A stretch of 64,000 nucleotides of DNA from Streptomyces sp. NBRC 110028 (GTDB lineage: Bacteria; Actinomycetota; Actinomycetes; Streptomycetales; Streptomycetaceae): assembly GCF_001417735.1 (NCBI RefSeq), contig NZ_BBUZ01000041.1, forward strand, positions 38,340-102,339, written 5' to 3'. Positions 44,859 through 53,809 of this stretch are shown piece by piece (the first letter of the stretch is position 1; each line of letters opens with the position of its first letter). The position numbers were made by a program, and so were the translations under genes. The notes beneath the pieces are model-generated. The model did not search any database. It was not told the DNA's origin and was given only the letters and a program-made list of their open reading frames with translations.

Positions 44859-45171
44859 ACGGCCGATTCGGGCAGTTCGGGACCGATCGGGGCGCTCGAT
44901 CAGTCCCGGGGGGCGGCAGGCGATGGGCGGCCGATCTTCCCATCGGGCGGGCCGCGGTGGGCCGCGCGGGCCTGCCCGACGGCGGGCCATCGGGCGCCGG
45001 GTGACTACCGATCATGCGGGTGAGCGGGGACGCAGCCGCCAAACCCATGCGGTCACAGGCCGGTTCGGAGAGGCACCAGCCGATGCGGCGAGGCTTCCGG
45101 CCGCTCGTCGGCACCGCCGTCGCTTCACGTCACGGGACCGACCCCGCACTCCGCCGGGCGCAGCATCCGTC

Positions 45172-45196
45172 GAAGCGCTTGCGTGGAATCGATTCG
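45172..45196. promoter_or_regulatory. Second operator pair near the LacI gene
   Basis: GAAGCGCTTG (45172-45181) and GGAATCGATTCG (45185-45196) repeat the two motifs of the first pair, here almost abutting, about 110 bases before the LacI-type ATG. Two sites near each divergent gene would allow looping and autoregulation. Confidence 0.7.
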
Positions 45197-45306
45197 CTCA
45201 CGGCGAAGCGGCGCCGAGCGCCCCCGCGCGCCATTCCCTGTCACGCCGGCGAACCGGTCCGCGCGAGTATCCTTGCGACCCGCGAGTAAGTCCTTGGGGG
45301 AGTCGC

Positions 45307-46356
45307 ATGAACATCGGGGAGATCGCCCGGCGGGCCGGGGTGTCGCGCAGCACGGTGTCGTACGCGCTCAGCGGCAAACGCCCGGTCGCCCCCAGCACTC
45401 GCAGACGCATCCAAGACGTGATCACCGAATTGGGATATCGCCCCAACGCGGCCGCGAGGGCGCTCAAGGAGGGCCGGACCCGGACCATCGGTCTCGTCAT
45501 CCCCCCGGCCGGCAACAGGCTCACACACATGCAGCTGGACTTCGTCGCCAGCGTGGTCGACGCCGCCGCCCGGGCCGACCTGGACGTACTGCTGTCCCCT
45601 TCCGGCGGGGATCACGACCGTTCCTTCGAGCGCTTGGTCTCGGAGAGCCGCGTGGACGGCGTCATCCTGATGGAGATCCGCCTGGAGGACCCCCGCGTGG
45701 GGCGGCTGCGGGAGGCCGGACTGCCCTTCGTCGGCATCGGGCACACGACCCGCGACCACCGGATGTCCTGGATCGACGTCGATTACGCCGGCCTGGTCCA
45801 GCACTGCGTGCGGCACCTCGCCGATCTCGGACACCGCCGGGTGGCTCTGGTCACGCGTTCCCCGGAACTCATCTCGGCCGGTTACGGCCCCGCGCACAGG
45901 GCCAGGGAGGGTTTCGAGGCGGCCGTGGCGGAACGCGGCCTCGACGGCGTCGAAGTGCCGTGCGGGGACGACGCCCGCTCCGGTCAGGAACGCGTCGAGG
46001 CGCTCCTGCGCAGCCATCCGGACGTCACCGCCATCACCACCATCAACGAGGCCGCCCTGCCCGGCGTCCAGCGCGCGCTGACGGACGCCGGCCTCACCGT
46101 GCCGTACGACTTCTCCATCACCGGAGTGGCGGCCAGGACGTGGGCCGAGGACTTCCGCCCACCGCTCACCGCAGCGGACGTACCGGCCATGGAGATGGGC
46201 GAGAACGCCGTTTCCCTGCTGGTGGAACGCATCGCCGCACCGCAGACGCCGCCTCGGCACATCCTGTTGGCCCCGCCGATCTCGTTGCGCTCCAGCACAG
46301 CCGCCGTACCCACCGGCGGGCCGCCACGGCCCAACCACGCGGCGGTCAGGCGCTGA
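45307..46356 (+). CDS. LacI-family repressor of the hydrolase array
   Basis: The 349-residue regulator has the LacI helix-turn-helix MNIGEIARRAGVSRSTVSYA, hinge helix NAAARALKEGRTRTIGLVIP and a periplasmic-binding-protein-like sensor domain (VDGVILMEI, LADLGHRRVALVT, ALTDAGLTVPYDFSITGV). GGGGGAG precedes the ATG. It is divergent from the seven-gene array and most likely represses it until a sugar is present. The inducer cannot be read from sequence. Confidence 0.93.
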   Translation: MNIGEIARRAGVSRSTVSYALSGKRPVAPSTRRRIQDVITELGYRPNAAARALKEGRTRTIGLVIPPAGNRLTHMQLDFVASVVDAAARADLDVLLSPSGGDHDRSFERLVSESRVDGVILMEIRLEDPRVGRLREAGLPFVGIGHTTRDHRMSWIDVDYAGLVQHCVRHLADLGHRRVALVTRSPELISAGYGPAHRAREGFEAAVAERGLDGVEVPCGDDARSGQERVEALLRSHPDVTAITTINEAALPGVQRALTDAGLTVPYDFSITGVAARTWAEDFRPPLTAADVPAMEMGENAVSLLVERIAAPQTPPRHILLAPPISLRSSTAAVPTGGPPRPNHAAVRR

Positions 46357-46551
46357 AGCGGCCGACCAGGCGGGTGGGCCGCTCAGGTCGTCGGAGCCGA
46401 CCACGTCGACGTCGGCGGGGACCGGTCGGCCGGCCTCACGCGAGGGGCGCGCACGGCACGTCCCGGCAACGGCTCTTGACAGCTCCGGCAGGGCGCAACA
46501 CGATACCGGCCATACCCCGAAGGTTCTGAACGCCATGCGGAGAGCTTCCGA

Positions 46552-46565
46552 TGGGAGCGCTCCCA
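46552..46565. promoter_or_regulatory. CebR box TGGGAGCGCTCCCA
   Basis: This exact 14-bp palindrome is the known CebR operator of streptomycetes, which silences cellulase and cello-oligosaccharide genes until cellobiose or cellotriose is present. It is 144 bases upstream of the GH6 start. The gap 46357-46709 holds no gene. Confidence 0.92.
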
Positions 46566-46709
46566 AAGCCGGCCTCCGGCCCTTCGGGTATGCGTCCCCG
46601 CCGGACCCCGCCGGCCCGAGGGGCGTCGTACCGCCGCACTTCCTCAGCGCGTCGCACGTTCGGCACCAGAGCGTGTGGCGCATCCCTGCCAGGAAACCGA
46701 GGTACAGTC

Positions 46710-47675
46710 ATGCGCCGCAGACTCCGCGCCCTCGTGGCAGCGTTCCTCGCTCTGCCGCTGGCGCTCGCCGTCGCACCGTCCGCCCACGCCGCCGACCCGA
46801 CCACCATGACCAACGGGTTCTACGTGGATCCCGACTCCAGCGCGAAGCGGTGGGTCGCCGCCAACCCCGGCGACGGCCGGGCGTCCGCGATCAACACCTC
46901 GCTGGCCAACACCCCGGCGGCCCGCTGGTTCGGCTCTTGGAGCGGCTCCATCGGGACCGCCACGGGTGCGTACGCGGGCGCGGCGGACAGTCAGGACAGG
47001 CTGCCCCTCCTCGTCGCGTACAACATCTACAACCGCGACTACTGCGGCGGACACTCCGCCGGCGGAGCCGCCTCGCCGTCCGCCTACGCGACCTGGATCG
47101 CCCAGTTCGCCGGCGGCATCGCCAACCGCCCGGCCATCGTCCTCCTGGAGCCGGACTCCCTCGGGGACTACGGCTGCATGACCCAGGCTCAGATCGATGA
47201 ACGCGAAGGCATGATCACCGGCGCCCTCACGCAGTTCAACCGTCAGGCGCCCAACACCTGGGTCTATATGGACGCCGGCAACCCGGGCTGGGCGAACGCG
47301 GCGACCATGGCCCAGCGCCTCCACGAAGCCGGCCTCCGGCAGGCCCACGGCTTCTCGCTCAACATCTCCAACTACTACACCACCGCCGAGAACATCGCCT
47401 ACGGCAACGCCGTCAACGACCAGCTCAACTCCCGCTACGGCTATACCAAACCGTTCGTCGTGGACACCAGCCGCAATGGCAACGGCTCCAACGGCCAGTG
47501 GTGCAACCCCACGGGCCGCCGCATCGGCACTCCCACCCAGAAGGGCGGAGGCGCCGAGATGCTTCTGTGGATCAAGACTCCGGGCGAGTCCGACGGCAAC
47601 TGCGGCGCCGGAGCCGGCTCCTCCGCCGGACAGTTCCTCCCCGAGGTCGCCTACAAGATGATCTACGGCTACTGA
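46710..47675 (+). CDS. Secreted endoglucanase, GH6
   Basis: The 321-residue exported cellulase has a short signal peptide ending APSAHAADP and a single GH6 domain: YNIYNRDYCGGHSAGGA (catalytic Asp and disulfide Cys), PAIVLLEPDSLGDYGC (proton donor Asp), YMDAGNPGW, FSLNISNYYTT, FVVDTSRNGNGS and LLWIKTPGESDGNCG. No CBM is attached. ATG 46710 has GAGG 7 bases upstream; codons upstream in frame cross the CebR box and are not coding. Expression should follow cellulose breakdown products. Confidence 0.95.
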   Translation: MRRRLRALVAAFLALPLALAVAPSAHAADPTTMTNGFYVDPDSSAKRWVAANPGDGRASAINTSLANTPAARWFGSWSGSIGTATGAYAGAADSQDRLPLLVAYNIYNRDYCGGHSAGGAASPSAYATWIAQFAGGIANRPAIVLLEPDSLGDYGCMTQAQIDEREGMITGALTQFNRQAPNTWVYMDAGNPGWANAATMAQRLHEAGLRQAHGFSLNISNYYTTAENIAYGNAVNDQLNSRYGYTKPFVVDTSRNGNGSNGQWCNPTGRRIGTPTQKGGGAEMLLWIKTPGESDGNCGAGAGSSAGQFLPEVAYKMIYGY

Positions 47676-47745
47676 TCCCCGGTGCTCCCCCGCACCGCGG
47701 AACCCCTGAAGACCCGGCCCCGCGCCGCGGTCTAGGCTGCCTGTC

Positions 47746-48114
47746 ATGACGGAGACCTCACGCATCGCCCTGACGGAGTCCGCGGCCGAGCTGATCCGTC
47801 GGCTGCGGGCGGAACACGGGCCGTTGATGTTCCATCAGTCCGGCGGGTGCTGCGACGGCAGCGCGCCCATGTGCTACCCGCTGGGCGAGTTCCGTACGGG
47901 CGCGTCCGATGTGCTGCTCGGCGAGCTGCACGTGGACGGAGTCCAGGAACCGGTGGGCTTCTGGATGTCCGCGTCGCAGTTCGAGCGGTGGCGGCATACG
48001 CATCTGACGGTGGACGTCGTGCCGGGGCGCGGCAGCGGTTTCTCCCTGGAGGCGCCGGAGGGCGTCCGCTTCCTGATCCGCTCCCGGCTGCTGGACGCGC
48101 CGGAGCCCCAGTAG
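47746..48114 (+). CDS. DUF779 protein, aldehyde-dehydrogenase associated
   Basis: The 122-residue protein matches DUF779: LIRRLRAEHGPLMFHQSGGC, CDGSAPMCYP, QEPVGFWMSASQFERWRHTH and a C-terminal EGVRFLIRSRL. DUF779 genes usually lie next to ExaC-type aldehyde dehydrogenases and a GAF regulator. Here that pair is at 9.8-12.8 kb, 35 kb to the left and in the same orientation. Biochemical role unknown; the conserved Cys cluster could bind metal. Confidence 0.9.
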   Translation: MTETSRIALTESAAELIRRLRAEHGPLMFHQSGGCCDGSAPMCYPLGEFRTGASDVLLGELHVDGVQEPVGFWMSASQFERWRHTHLTVDVVPGRGSGFSLEAPEGVRFLIRSRLLDAPEPQ

Positions 48115-48119
48115 GGCGC

Positions 48120-48149
48120 GCGGGCGGGCCGGGCACCCGGCCCGCCCGC
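48120..48149. terminator. Bidirectional terminator
   Basis: GCGGGCGGGCCGGG pairs exactly with its complement across a 2-base centre, between the convergent DUF779 and GGDEF-EAL genes. Confidence 0.88.
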
Positions 48150-48169
48150 ACCTCCCGTACGGGCGGCGC

Positions 48170-50359
48170 TCAGCTGGCGTCGGCCAGCGCCAGGGTGTGC
48201 AGCCGCTCCGGGGGGCCGGGGCGGGCGTAGTACCAGCCCTGGGCGGTGTCGCAGCCCAGCATCCGCAGGTGCTCGGCCTGCACGGCCGTCTCGACGCCCT
48301 CCACCGTGACCGCCAGGTCGAGCGTGTGGGCCAGCGAGACGATGCCCTCCACGATCTTGACGTCGACGGGGTCGGCGGGGGCGCGCTGCATGCCGCGGGT
48401 GAAGGAGCGGTCCAGCTTGAGGGTGCTGACCGGGAGGCGGCGCAGATACGAGAGGTTGGAGTAGCCGGTGCCGAAGTCGTCCAGGGCGATGTCCACGCCC
48501 AGGTCGGCGAGTTGCCGCAGCGGCCGCAGGGCGTCCTCGTCGGCGCCGATGAGGTCGTTCTCGGTGACCTCCAGGCACAGGGCGCTCGGGCTCAGCCCGG
48601 CGTTCTCCAGGACCGCCACGGTGTCGGACACCAGCGTGGGGTGACCGAGCTGGCAGGGCGAGAGGTTGACGTTGACCCGCAGCCGCTCGGCGTCGCACTC
48701 GGCGTCGTCCTGCCAGGCGCGGGCCTGCCGGGCGGCCTGCTCCAGCACCCAGCGGCCGAGCGGCACGATGAGCCCGGTGTCCTCGGCGAGCGGGATGAAC
48801 TGGTCGGGCCCGAGCACCCCGTGCACCGGGTGGAGCCAGCGCACCAGCGCCTCGGCGCCGCGTACGGTGCCGTCGGCGAGCCGTACCAGCGGCTGGTACT
48901 CGATGAAGAACTCACCGTTCTCCAGGGCCGACGGCAGCCCGTTGCTGAGGCTGTGGCGGGCGATCACCCGGGCGCTTTCGTCGGCGTCGGCGAGTTCGTA
49001 GCGGTTGCCGCCCGCGGCCTTGGCCCGGTACATGGTGATGTCGGCGCTGCGCAGCACCTCGGCCCGGCAGATCTCCCCGGCCCGCCCGTCGACGACGCCG
49101 ATGCTGGCCCGTACCCGCAGCTCCCCTCCCTCGACCTGGACGGGGTCGGCGAGCGCGGCGAGCATCCGGCGGGCCATCGCGGTGCCGTCCGCCTGCGCGG
49201 CGGGCCCGGTGACCAGGGCCAGGAACTCGTCCCCGCCGACCCGGGCGACCAGCTCGTGCGGGGAGGTCACGCACCCCTGGAGCCGTTCGGCGACGGCCCG
49301 CAGCATCCGGTCCCCCGCCACGTGCCCGAGGCTGTCGTTGACGGCCTTGAAGCCGTCGAGGTCCAGGTAGCAGACGCCGAAGCGCTGGGCGTCGGCCGCG
49401 GCGGCGAGCACCTGGTCGAGGCGTTCCAGGAACAGGGTGCGGTTGGGCAGCCCGGTCAGCTCGTCATGGGTGGCCTCGTAGCGCAGCCGTTCCCGCAGCA
49501 GCCGGTGCTCGGTGATGTCCTCGGCGAGCGCCAGCTGGTACTGGGGCGCGCCACTGGAGTCGCGGAGCAGGGTGACGGTGAGATTGGTCCACAGCACGCT
49601 GCCGTCGTCGCGGTAGTGCGGCTTCTCGATGCGGAAGTGGTCGCGTTCGCCCGTGACCAGCTCGCGGTACAGCTCGTGGACGCCCGGCGCGTCGTCGGGG
49701 TGGACGAACTCGGTGACGTTGCGGCCGGGCCGGAAGAAGGAGACGCCGCCGAACATCCTGGCCATCGCGTCGTTGACGACGAGGACTTCACCGTCGAGCC
49801 CGGCGATCCCCACGCCGATCGCCGCGCCCTCGAACACGGCCCGGAACTTGGCCTCGCTCGCGTGCAGCGCCTTCTCGGCCTCGATGCGGGCGGTCAGCGC
49901 GGCGTGGGAGATGGCCTTCCGCTCGTCGCGCTCGCGCTCGCGCAGCTCCCGCACGAAACCGGCGGCGAGCGCGTGTTGCAGCCGGGCGCAGCGGGCCCGT
50001 ACGTCCTCGTCGCCGGTCGTCCGGTCCGGCGAGGAGTAGAGCACCAGATAGGCGTCGATGACGCCCAGGATCGCGGGCAGCGCCTCGGGTTCGGCGCACT
50101 GGGCGTCCACCAGCGCGGCACCCACCTCGTAGGCGTCGGCCGTGTCGAAGGGGGCGGTGTGCAGGGCCTCGCTCAGCCGGCGGGCCAGCGGCAGCAGATA
50201 GTCCTCGAACTCGTCAAGGGTCATGGCGGTGGCCGCCATCGGGTGGACGGCCCGGCTCCAGATGGCCGCGAACCGCCGCAGCCTGTCGTTGTCCGCCTCG
50301 GCGTCCTCGACGTCCTCGACGCCGTCCCGACGTCTCGGCCCGCCCGGCGCCGAGGTCAT
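48170..50359 (-). CDS. PAS-GGDEF-EAL cyclic-di-GMP enzyme (RmdA-like)
   Basis: The 729-residue soluble protein has an N-terminal helical domain of about 160 residues, a PAS domain (ASEAKFRAVFEGAAIGVGIA to QLALAEDITEHRLL), a GGDEF domain with intact ELVARVGGDEFLAL, and an EAL domain with RGAEALVRWLHP, ALDDFGTGYSNLSYL and KIVEGIVSLAH. Both catalytic signatures are complete, so it can in principle make and break cyclic-di-GMP. The layout resembles streptomycete RmdA, which controls development. ATG 50359 has GGCGAGG upstream. Confidence 0.93.
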   Translation of the reverse strand: MTSAPGGPRRRDGVEDVEDAEADNDRLRRFAAIWSRAVHPMAATAMTLDEFEDYLLPLARRLSEALHTAPFDTADAYEVGAALVDAQCAEPEALPAILGVIDAYLVLYSSPDRTTGDEDVRARCARLQHALAAGFVRELRERERDERKAISHAALTARIEAEKALHASEAKFRAVFEGAAIGVGIAGLDGEVLVVNDAMARMFGGVSFFRPGRNVTEFVHPDDAPGVHELYRELVTGERDHFRIEKPHYRDDGSVLWTNLTVTLLRDSSGAPQYQLALAEDITEHRLLRERLRYEATHDELTGLPNRTLFLERLDQVLAAAADAQRFGVCYLDLDGFKAVNDSLGHVAGDRMLRAVAERLQGCVTSPHELVARVGGDEFLALVTGPAAQADGTAMARRMLAALADPVQVEGGELRVRASIGVVDGRAGEICRAEVLRSADITMYRAKAAGGNRYELADADESARVIARHSLSNGLPSALENGEFFIEYQPLVRLADGTVRGAEALVRWLHPVHGVLGPDQFIPLAEDTGLIVPLGRWVLEQAARQARAWQDDAECDAERLRVNVNLSPCQLGHPTLVSDTVAVLENAGLSPSALCLEVTENDLIGADEDALRPLRQLADLGVDIALDDFGTGYSNLSYLRRLPVSTLKLDRSFTRGMQRAPADPVDVKIVEGIVSLAHTLDLAVTVEGVETAVQAEHLRMLGCDTAQGWYYARPGPPERLHTLALADAS

Positions 50360-50684
50360 ATCGCACGCCTCGCCGGAGGGACGCCACCTGGGGCCGGTCC
50401 GGTTTCGCCGGTGGCGTCGATGTCCGCGCCTGTGGCGTAGATGCCCGCCGGCCGCCAGGTGGCTTTCAAGTCCCGCACTTCCTTCGCCCTCTTCCGGCTT
50501 TCGGGGCCGCCCTCGGGGTCGTCCGCGTCCTCGGGGCAGTGGAGCACGACGAAGAGCGGCAGGGCAACCCGCTTCTGAGGCGAGATTACTGATCAACCGT
50601 TGGCTGAGGAAAGGAAAAATGGACATTGGCCATCCGGATGTACGCGCGGAGAGGGGAGAAGCCGGGAGAAGCCGGGCATCGGAA

Positions 50685-50711
50685 CGGCGGCGCCCGGGTG
50701 GGGCGCCGCCG
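50685..50711. terminator. Hairpin terminator after the Hsp20 gene
   Basis: CGGCGGCGCCC (50685-50695) pairs with GGGCGCCGCCG (50701-50711) around loop GGGTG, 24 bases past the Hsp20 stop on the minus strand. The rest of the gap 50360-50735 holds no credible gene and must contain the promoter of the cyclic-di-GMP gene. Confidence 0.85.
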
Positions 50712-50735
50712 TGGGGAGGGTGGGTTCGGTGGGGT

Positions 50736-51455
50736 TCAGCGGTTGCGGCCGCGGAACCCCCAGCCGGAGGTGCGGGTCCCACCGGTCTCCTGGGACTCCT
50801 GGGTCCCCTGGGGCTCTCGGGCCTCCTGGGACTCCTGAATCCCAGGGGTCTCTCGCGCCCCTTGCGGCCCTTGAGGCTCCTGGGTCTCCTGGAACCCCCG
50901 GGATTCCTGGGCTCCCTGGGTCTCGGTGCCCCTGGCGGTGGCCTCGCCGGTTATGCGCGTCCCCGCGCTCTCGGTCTCCCCTTTCTCGGTGATCTCCACA
51001 TGACGGGGTTTCATGGCCTCCGCCTTCGGGACGGTGATGGTGAGCACACCATCGGCCATCCCGGCCCGGACGGCCTCGGTGTTGACCTCGGCGGGCAGCA
51101 GCATCCGGTACTCGAAGCGCCCGGTGCGGCGGGTGCTACGGCGCAGCACGCCCTCGCGCTCGCGTTCCCCGATCTCGCCGGAGACGGTCAGCTCCTGGCC
51201 GCTCACCTCCACGTCCACGTCCTCGCGCCGGACGCCGGGGAGGTCCACCTCGACGCGGTAGGCGTCGTCGGCCTCGCTGACATCGGCGGCGGGCGCCCAG
51301 GCGGTGAGGCCGGGCGGGGCGGCGCCGACGGTGGATTCGAGGAGTCCGCCCATCTGGCTGAGCAGTTCGTCGAATTCCGCCAGGGGGTTGCGGCTCCAGC
51401 CCCGGGGTCGCTCGAGGGGGCCTGCGCCCCGGTGTCGTCGGACGGGCATGCTCAT
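50736..51455 (-). CDS. Hsp20/alpha-crystallin small heat-shock protein with long tail
   Basis: This 239-residue holdase has an alpha-crystallin domain at about residues 48-145: VSEADDAYRVEVDLPGVRRE, VSGQELTVSGEIGERERE, GRFEYRMLLPAEVNTEAV and GVLTITVPKAEA. The last 75 residues form a Glu/Gln/Gly-rich degenerate repeat (QES, QETQEPQGPQGARE, QESQEAREPQGTQESQE), unusual for the family, where the C-terminal extension is short. It is 35 bases downstream of a zinc-finger protein on the same strand. Confidence 0.93.
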   Translation of the reverse strand: MSMPVRRHRGAGPLERPRGWSRNPLAEFDELLSQMGGLLESTVGAAPPGLTAWAPAADVSEADDAYRVEVDLPGVRREDVDVEVSGQELTVSGEIGEREREGVLRRSTRRTGRFEYRMLLPAEVNTEAVRAGMADGVLTITVPKAEAMKPRHVEITEKGETESAGTRITGEATARGTETQGAQESRGFQETQEPQGPQGARETPGIQESQEAREPQGTQESQETGGTRTSGWGFRGRNR

Positions 51456-51490
51456 CGTCCTTCACCTCCGTGGTGATGGTTCTCGGCAGG

Positions 51491-51754
51491 TCAGACCAGG
51501 GCCTCGTGGACGTAGCACCACCGCCATTCCTCGCCCGCCTCCAGGGGCTCGACGACGGGATGGCTCGCCGCGGCGGCATGGGCACGGGCGTGCTTGAGCG
51601 GGGAGGAGTCGCAGCAGCCGACGTGTCCGCAGGTCAGGCAGAGCCGCAGATGCACCCAGGGCGATCCCAGGCGCAGGCACTCCTCGCACCCCTGCGGGGT
51701 GTTCGGGGTGACCGGGCGCACCATGGACAGATGGGGATCGGACTCGATGGCCAT
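51491..51754 (-). CDS. UBP-type zinc finger protein
   Basis: The 87-residue protein is a stand-alone ZnF-UBP domain: GCEECLRLGSPWVHLRLCLT, CGHVGCCDSSPLKHARAHA and HPVVEPLEAGEEWRWCYVHE. Cys and His ligands are complete. In eukaryotes this fold binds ubiquitin C-termini; in bacteria its role is unclear. It probably forms an operon with Hsp20, which hints at a stress role. Confidence 0.9.
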   Translation of the reverse strand: MAIESDPHLSMVRPVTPNTPQGCEECLRLGSPWVHLRLCLTCGHVGCCDSSPLKHARAHAAAASHPVVEPLEAGEEWRWCYVHEALV

Positions 51755-51988
51755 GGCGTCGCCCTCCTCGCCGTAGCGGATGCCCGCGTCGCCGCCAGTG
51801 GCCGGACCATTGACCGGACCACGTGCGGGACGTAAGGCCCACGCCGTCAGGGTGACAAGGCGGGACGAGGGTGTGCCTGCGTCCCCGAGGTCGAAAATAC
51901 GAGCCTCAATTTGCCCTCTTGTGGTGATTCGCCGGTATATGGGTATTTCGGTAGGGAGGGACGCGCCGAGGACGCCCGGAGTGACCGC

Positions 51989-53752
51989 ATGGCCCGATCA
52001 GGTGTCGCCGATGAGCTGGTGCTGCGCTGTCTGACGATGTTCGACAGCCGGGACGAGACGGAGATTGTGCGCCGGGCGATGGCCCAGGTCAGCACGGTCG
52101 CGGGCCGCGCCGAGGCGGGCTATCTGCTGCGCGGCGACGGCTTGGTGCGCTGTACGGACGACGGCCACGGCTCCCGGGCGACCCCGGCCCTGGACGCGCG
52201 GGTCAGGGAGCTGGCGGGCCGGGACGGACCGGTGCGCCTCCCCCGGCGGGCCTGGGGGTGGGCGTTCGCCCTGCGCGAGCCGGACGGACTGCGCGAGCCG
52301 GAGAGGCGGCGCGAGCCGGACGGGCCGCCTGAGCCGGACGGCCTCCCTGGACCGGACGGGCCCGGACCGGAGCGGCCCGGACCGGACGGGCTCCGGGGCG
52401 CGCTGGTGGTCAGCTCCCGGGACCGGCCGGGCGAGGACGAGCGGTTCCTGCTCTCCCTCCTGGTGCGTCAGACCTCCGCGGCGCTGTCCGTCGCCGCCGC
52501 TCACCGCCGGGAGCGGGCCCAGGCCGCCGAGCTGCGCCGGGCCCGGGGCGAGCGGGACGCGATGCGGCGGCGGCTGGACCGCGCCCTCTCCGACCTGGGA
52601 CATCTGCGCGAGGTGCACGACGCCCTCGCCCGGGCCGCCGCCCGTGGCGACGGCGAGGCGGGGATCGCCCGGGCGCTGCACCGCGTCACCGGCCTGCCCG
52701 CCGCGGTCGAGGACCGGTTCGGCAACCTGCGGGCCTGGGCGGGCCCCGGGCGCCCCGATCCGTATCCCACGCCCGATCCGGCGCAGCGCGAGGAGCTGCT
52801 GCGCGACGCCGCGCGCCGGTGCGGCCCGGCCCGGCTGCGGGACCGGCTGGTCGCGGTCGCCGCGCCGCGGGGCGAGCTGCTGGGCGCGCTGTGCCTGGTG
52901 GATCCCGAGGCCCGGGCCGACGAGCGGGCCGTATGCGCCCTGGACCACGCCGCGGCCGCGCTCGCCCTGGAGCTGACGCACCGGCGCCGGCTGGCCGAGC
53001 TGGAGCTGCGGCTGCGCCGCGAGCTGGTGGACGATCTGCTCACGGGCGCGGACGACACCAGCGCCTACGCCCGCGCCGAGGCGGTCGGCCACGATCTGCA
53101 CGGTCCGCACCATGTGGTCGCGGCACGCCGGGCGGACGGGCCGGCGGACGACGGGTTCCTGCGGGCCGTCGTCCGGGCGGCCTCGGGGCTGGGGCTGCGG
53201 GTGCTGCCGACCCGCCGCTCCGATACGGCGGTGCTGGTGGCGCGGGGCCGGCCGGCCGAGCGCACGCTGCACACGGCGCTCAGCCGGGAGCTGGGCTCAC
53301 CGGCCGGGGCGATCGGGGTCGGTGGCCACTGCGACACCCCGCATGAGGTGCCCCGTTCGTACCAGGAGGCGCTGCGCGCGCTGGAAGTCCGGCAGGGCTC
53401 GCACAGCGCGTACGGCATCACCTTCTTCGACGATCTGGGGCTGTACCGCATTCTGCGCACCGGAAAGGATCAGCGGGAGGTCGAGCGGTTCGTACGGGAG
53501 TGGCTGGGCCCGCTGCTCGACTACGACGCGAAGCACCACACGACCCTGGTGGAGACCCTGACCGTGTACTTCGACCGCGGCGGCAAGTACAGCGAGACGG
53601 CCGCCGCCCTGGTCGTCCACCGCTCCACGCTGCGCTACCGGCTGCAGCGGATCCGGGAGATCAGCGGCCGCGATCTGACGGACGTGGACAGCAGGCTCAA
53701 CCTCCAGGTGGCCACCCGCGTCTGGAAGATCATGCGGAGCGGGCCCGAGTGA
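51989..53752 (+). CDS. PucR/CdaR-type regulator with GAF domain
   Basis: The 587-residue regulator begins with a GAF-like region (AQVSTVAGRAEAGYLLRGDG), interrupted by a Pro/Glu/Gly repeat (REPDG, PEPDG, PGPDG) that widens a loop, and ends with the PucR helix-turn-helix YSETAAALVVHRSTLRYRLQ, IREISGRDL. The middle GGDEF-like CdaR domain is recognisable from LLTGADDTSAYARAEAVG on. GGAG is 7 bases before ATG 51989; longer starts back to 51911 have no good site. Target and inducer unknown. Confidence 0.88.
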   Translation: MARSGVADELVLRCLTMFDSRDETEIVRRAMAQVSTVAGRAEAGYLLRGDGLVRCTDDGHGSRATPALDARVRELAGRDGPVRLPRRAWGWAFALREPDGLREPERRREPDGPPEPDGLPGPDGPGPERPGPDGLRGALVVSSRDRPGEDERFLLSLLVRQTSAALSVAAAHRRERAQAAELRRARGERDAMRRRLDRALSDLGHLREVHDALARAAARGDGEAGIARALHRVTGLPAAVEDRFGNLRAWAGPGRPDPYPTPDPAQREELLRDAARRCGPARLRDRLVAVAAPRGELLGALCLVDPEARADERAVCALDHAAAALALELTHRRRLAELELRLRRELVDDLLTGADDTSAYARAEAVGHDLHGPHHVVAARRADGPADDGFLRAVVRAASGLGLRVLPTRRSDTAVLVARGRPAERTLHTALSRELGSPAGAIGVGGHCDTPHEVPRSYQEALRALEVRQGSHSAYGITFFDDLGLYRILRTGKDQREVERFVREWLGPLLDYDAKHHTTLVETLTVYFDRGGKYSETAAALVVHRSTLRYRLQRIREISGRDLTDVDSRLNLQVATRVWKIMRSGPE

Positions 53753-53809
53753 ACCGCTGCTCGGCGGGCACTCGCACGGACCGTCCTCAGCGAGGAGGTG
53801 GGCTCCGAG

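Noticed and set aside
50356..50547. 63-codon minus-strand frame before the cyclic-di-GMP gene
   Set aside because: No ribosome site, no conserved motif, and it overlaps the start of a well-supported gene in another frame.
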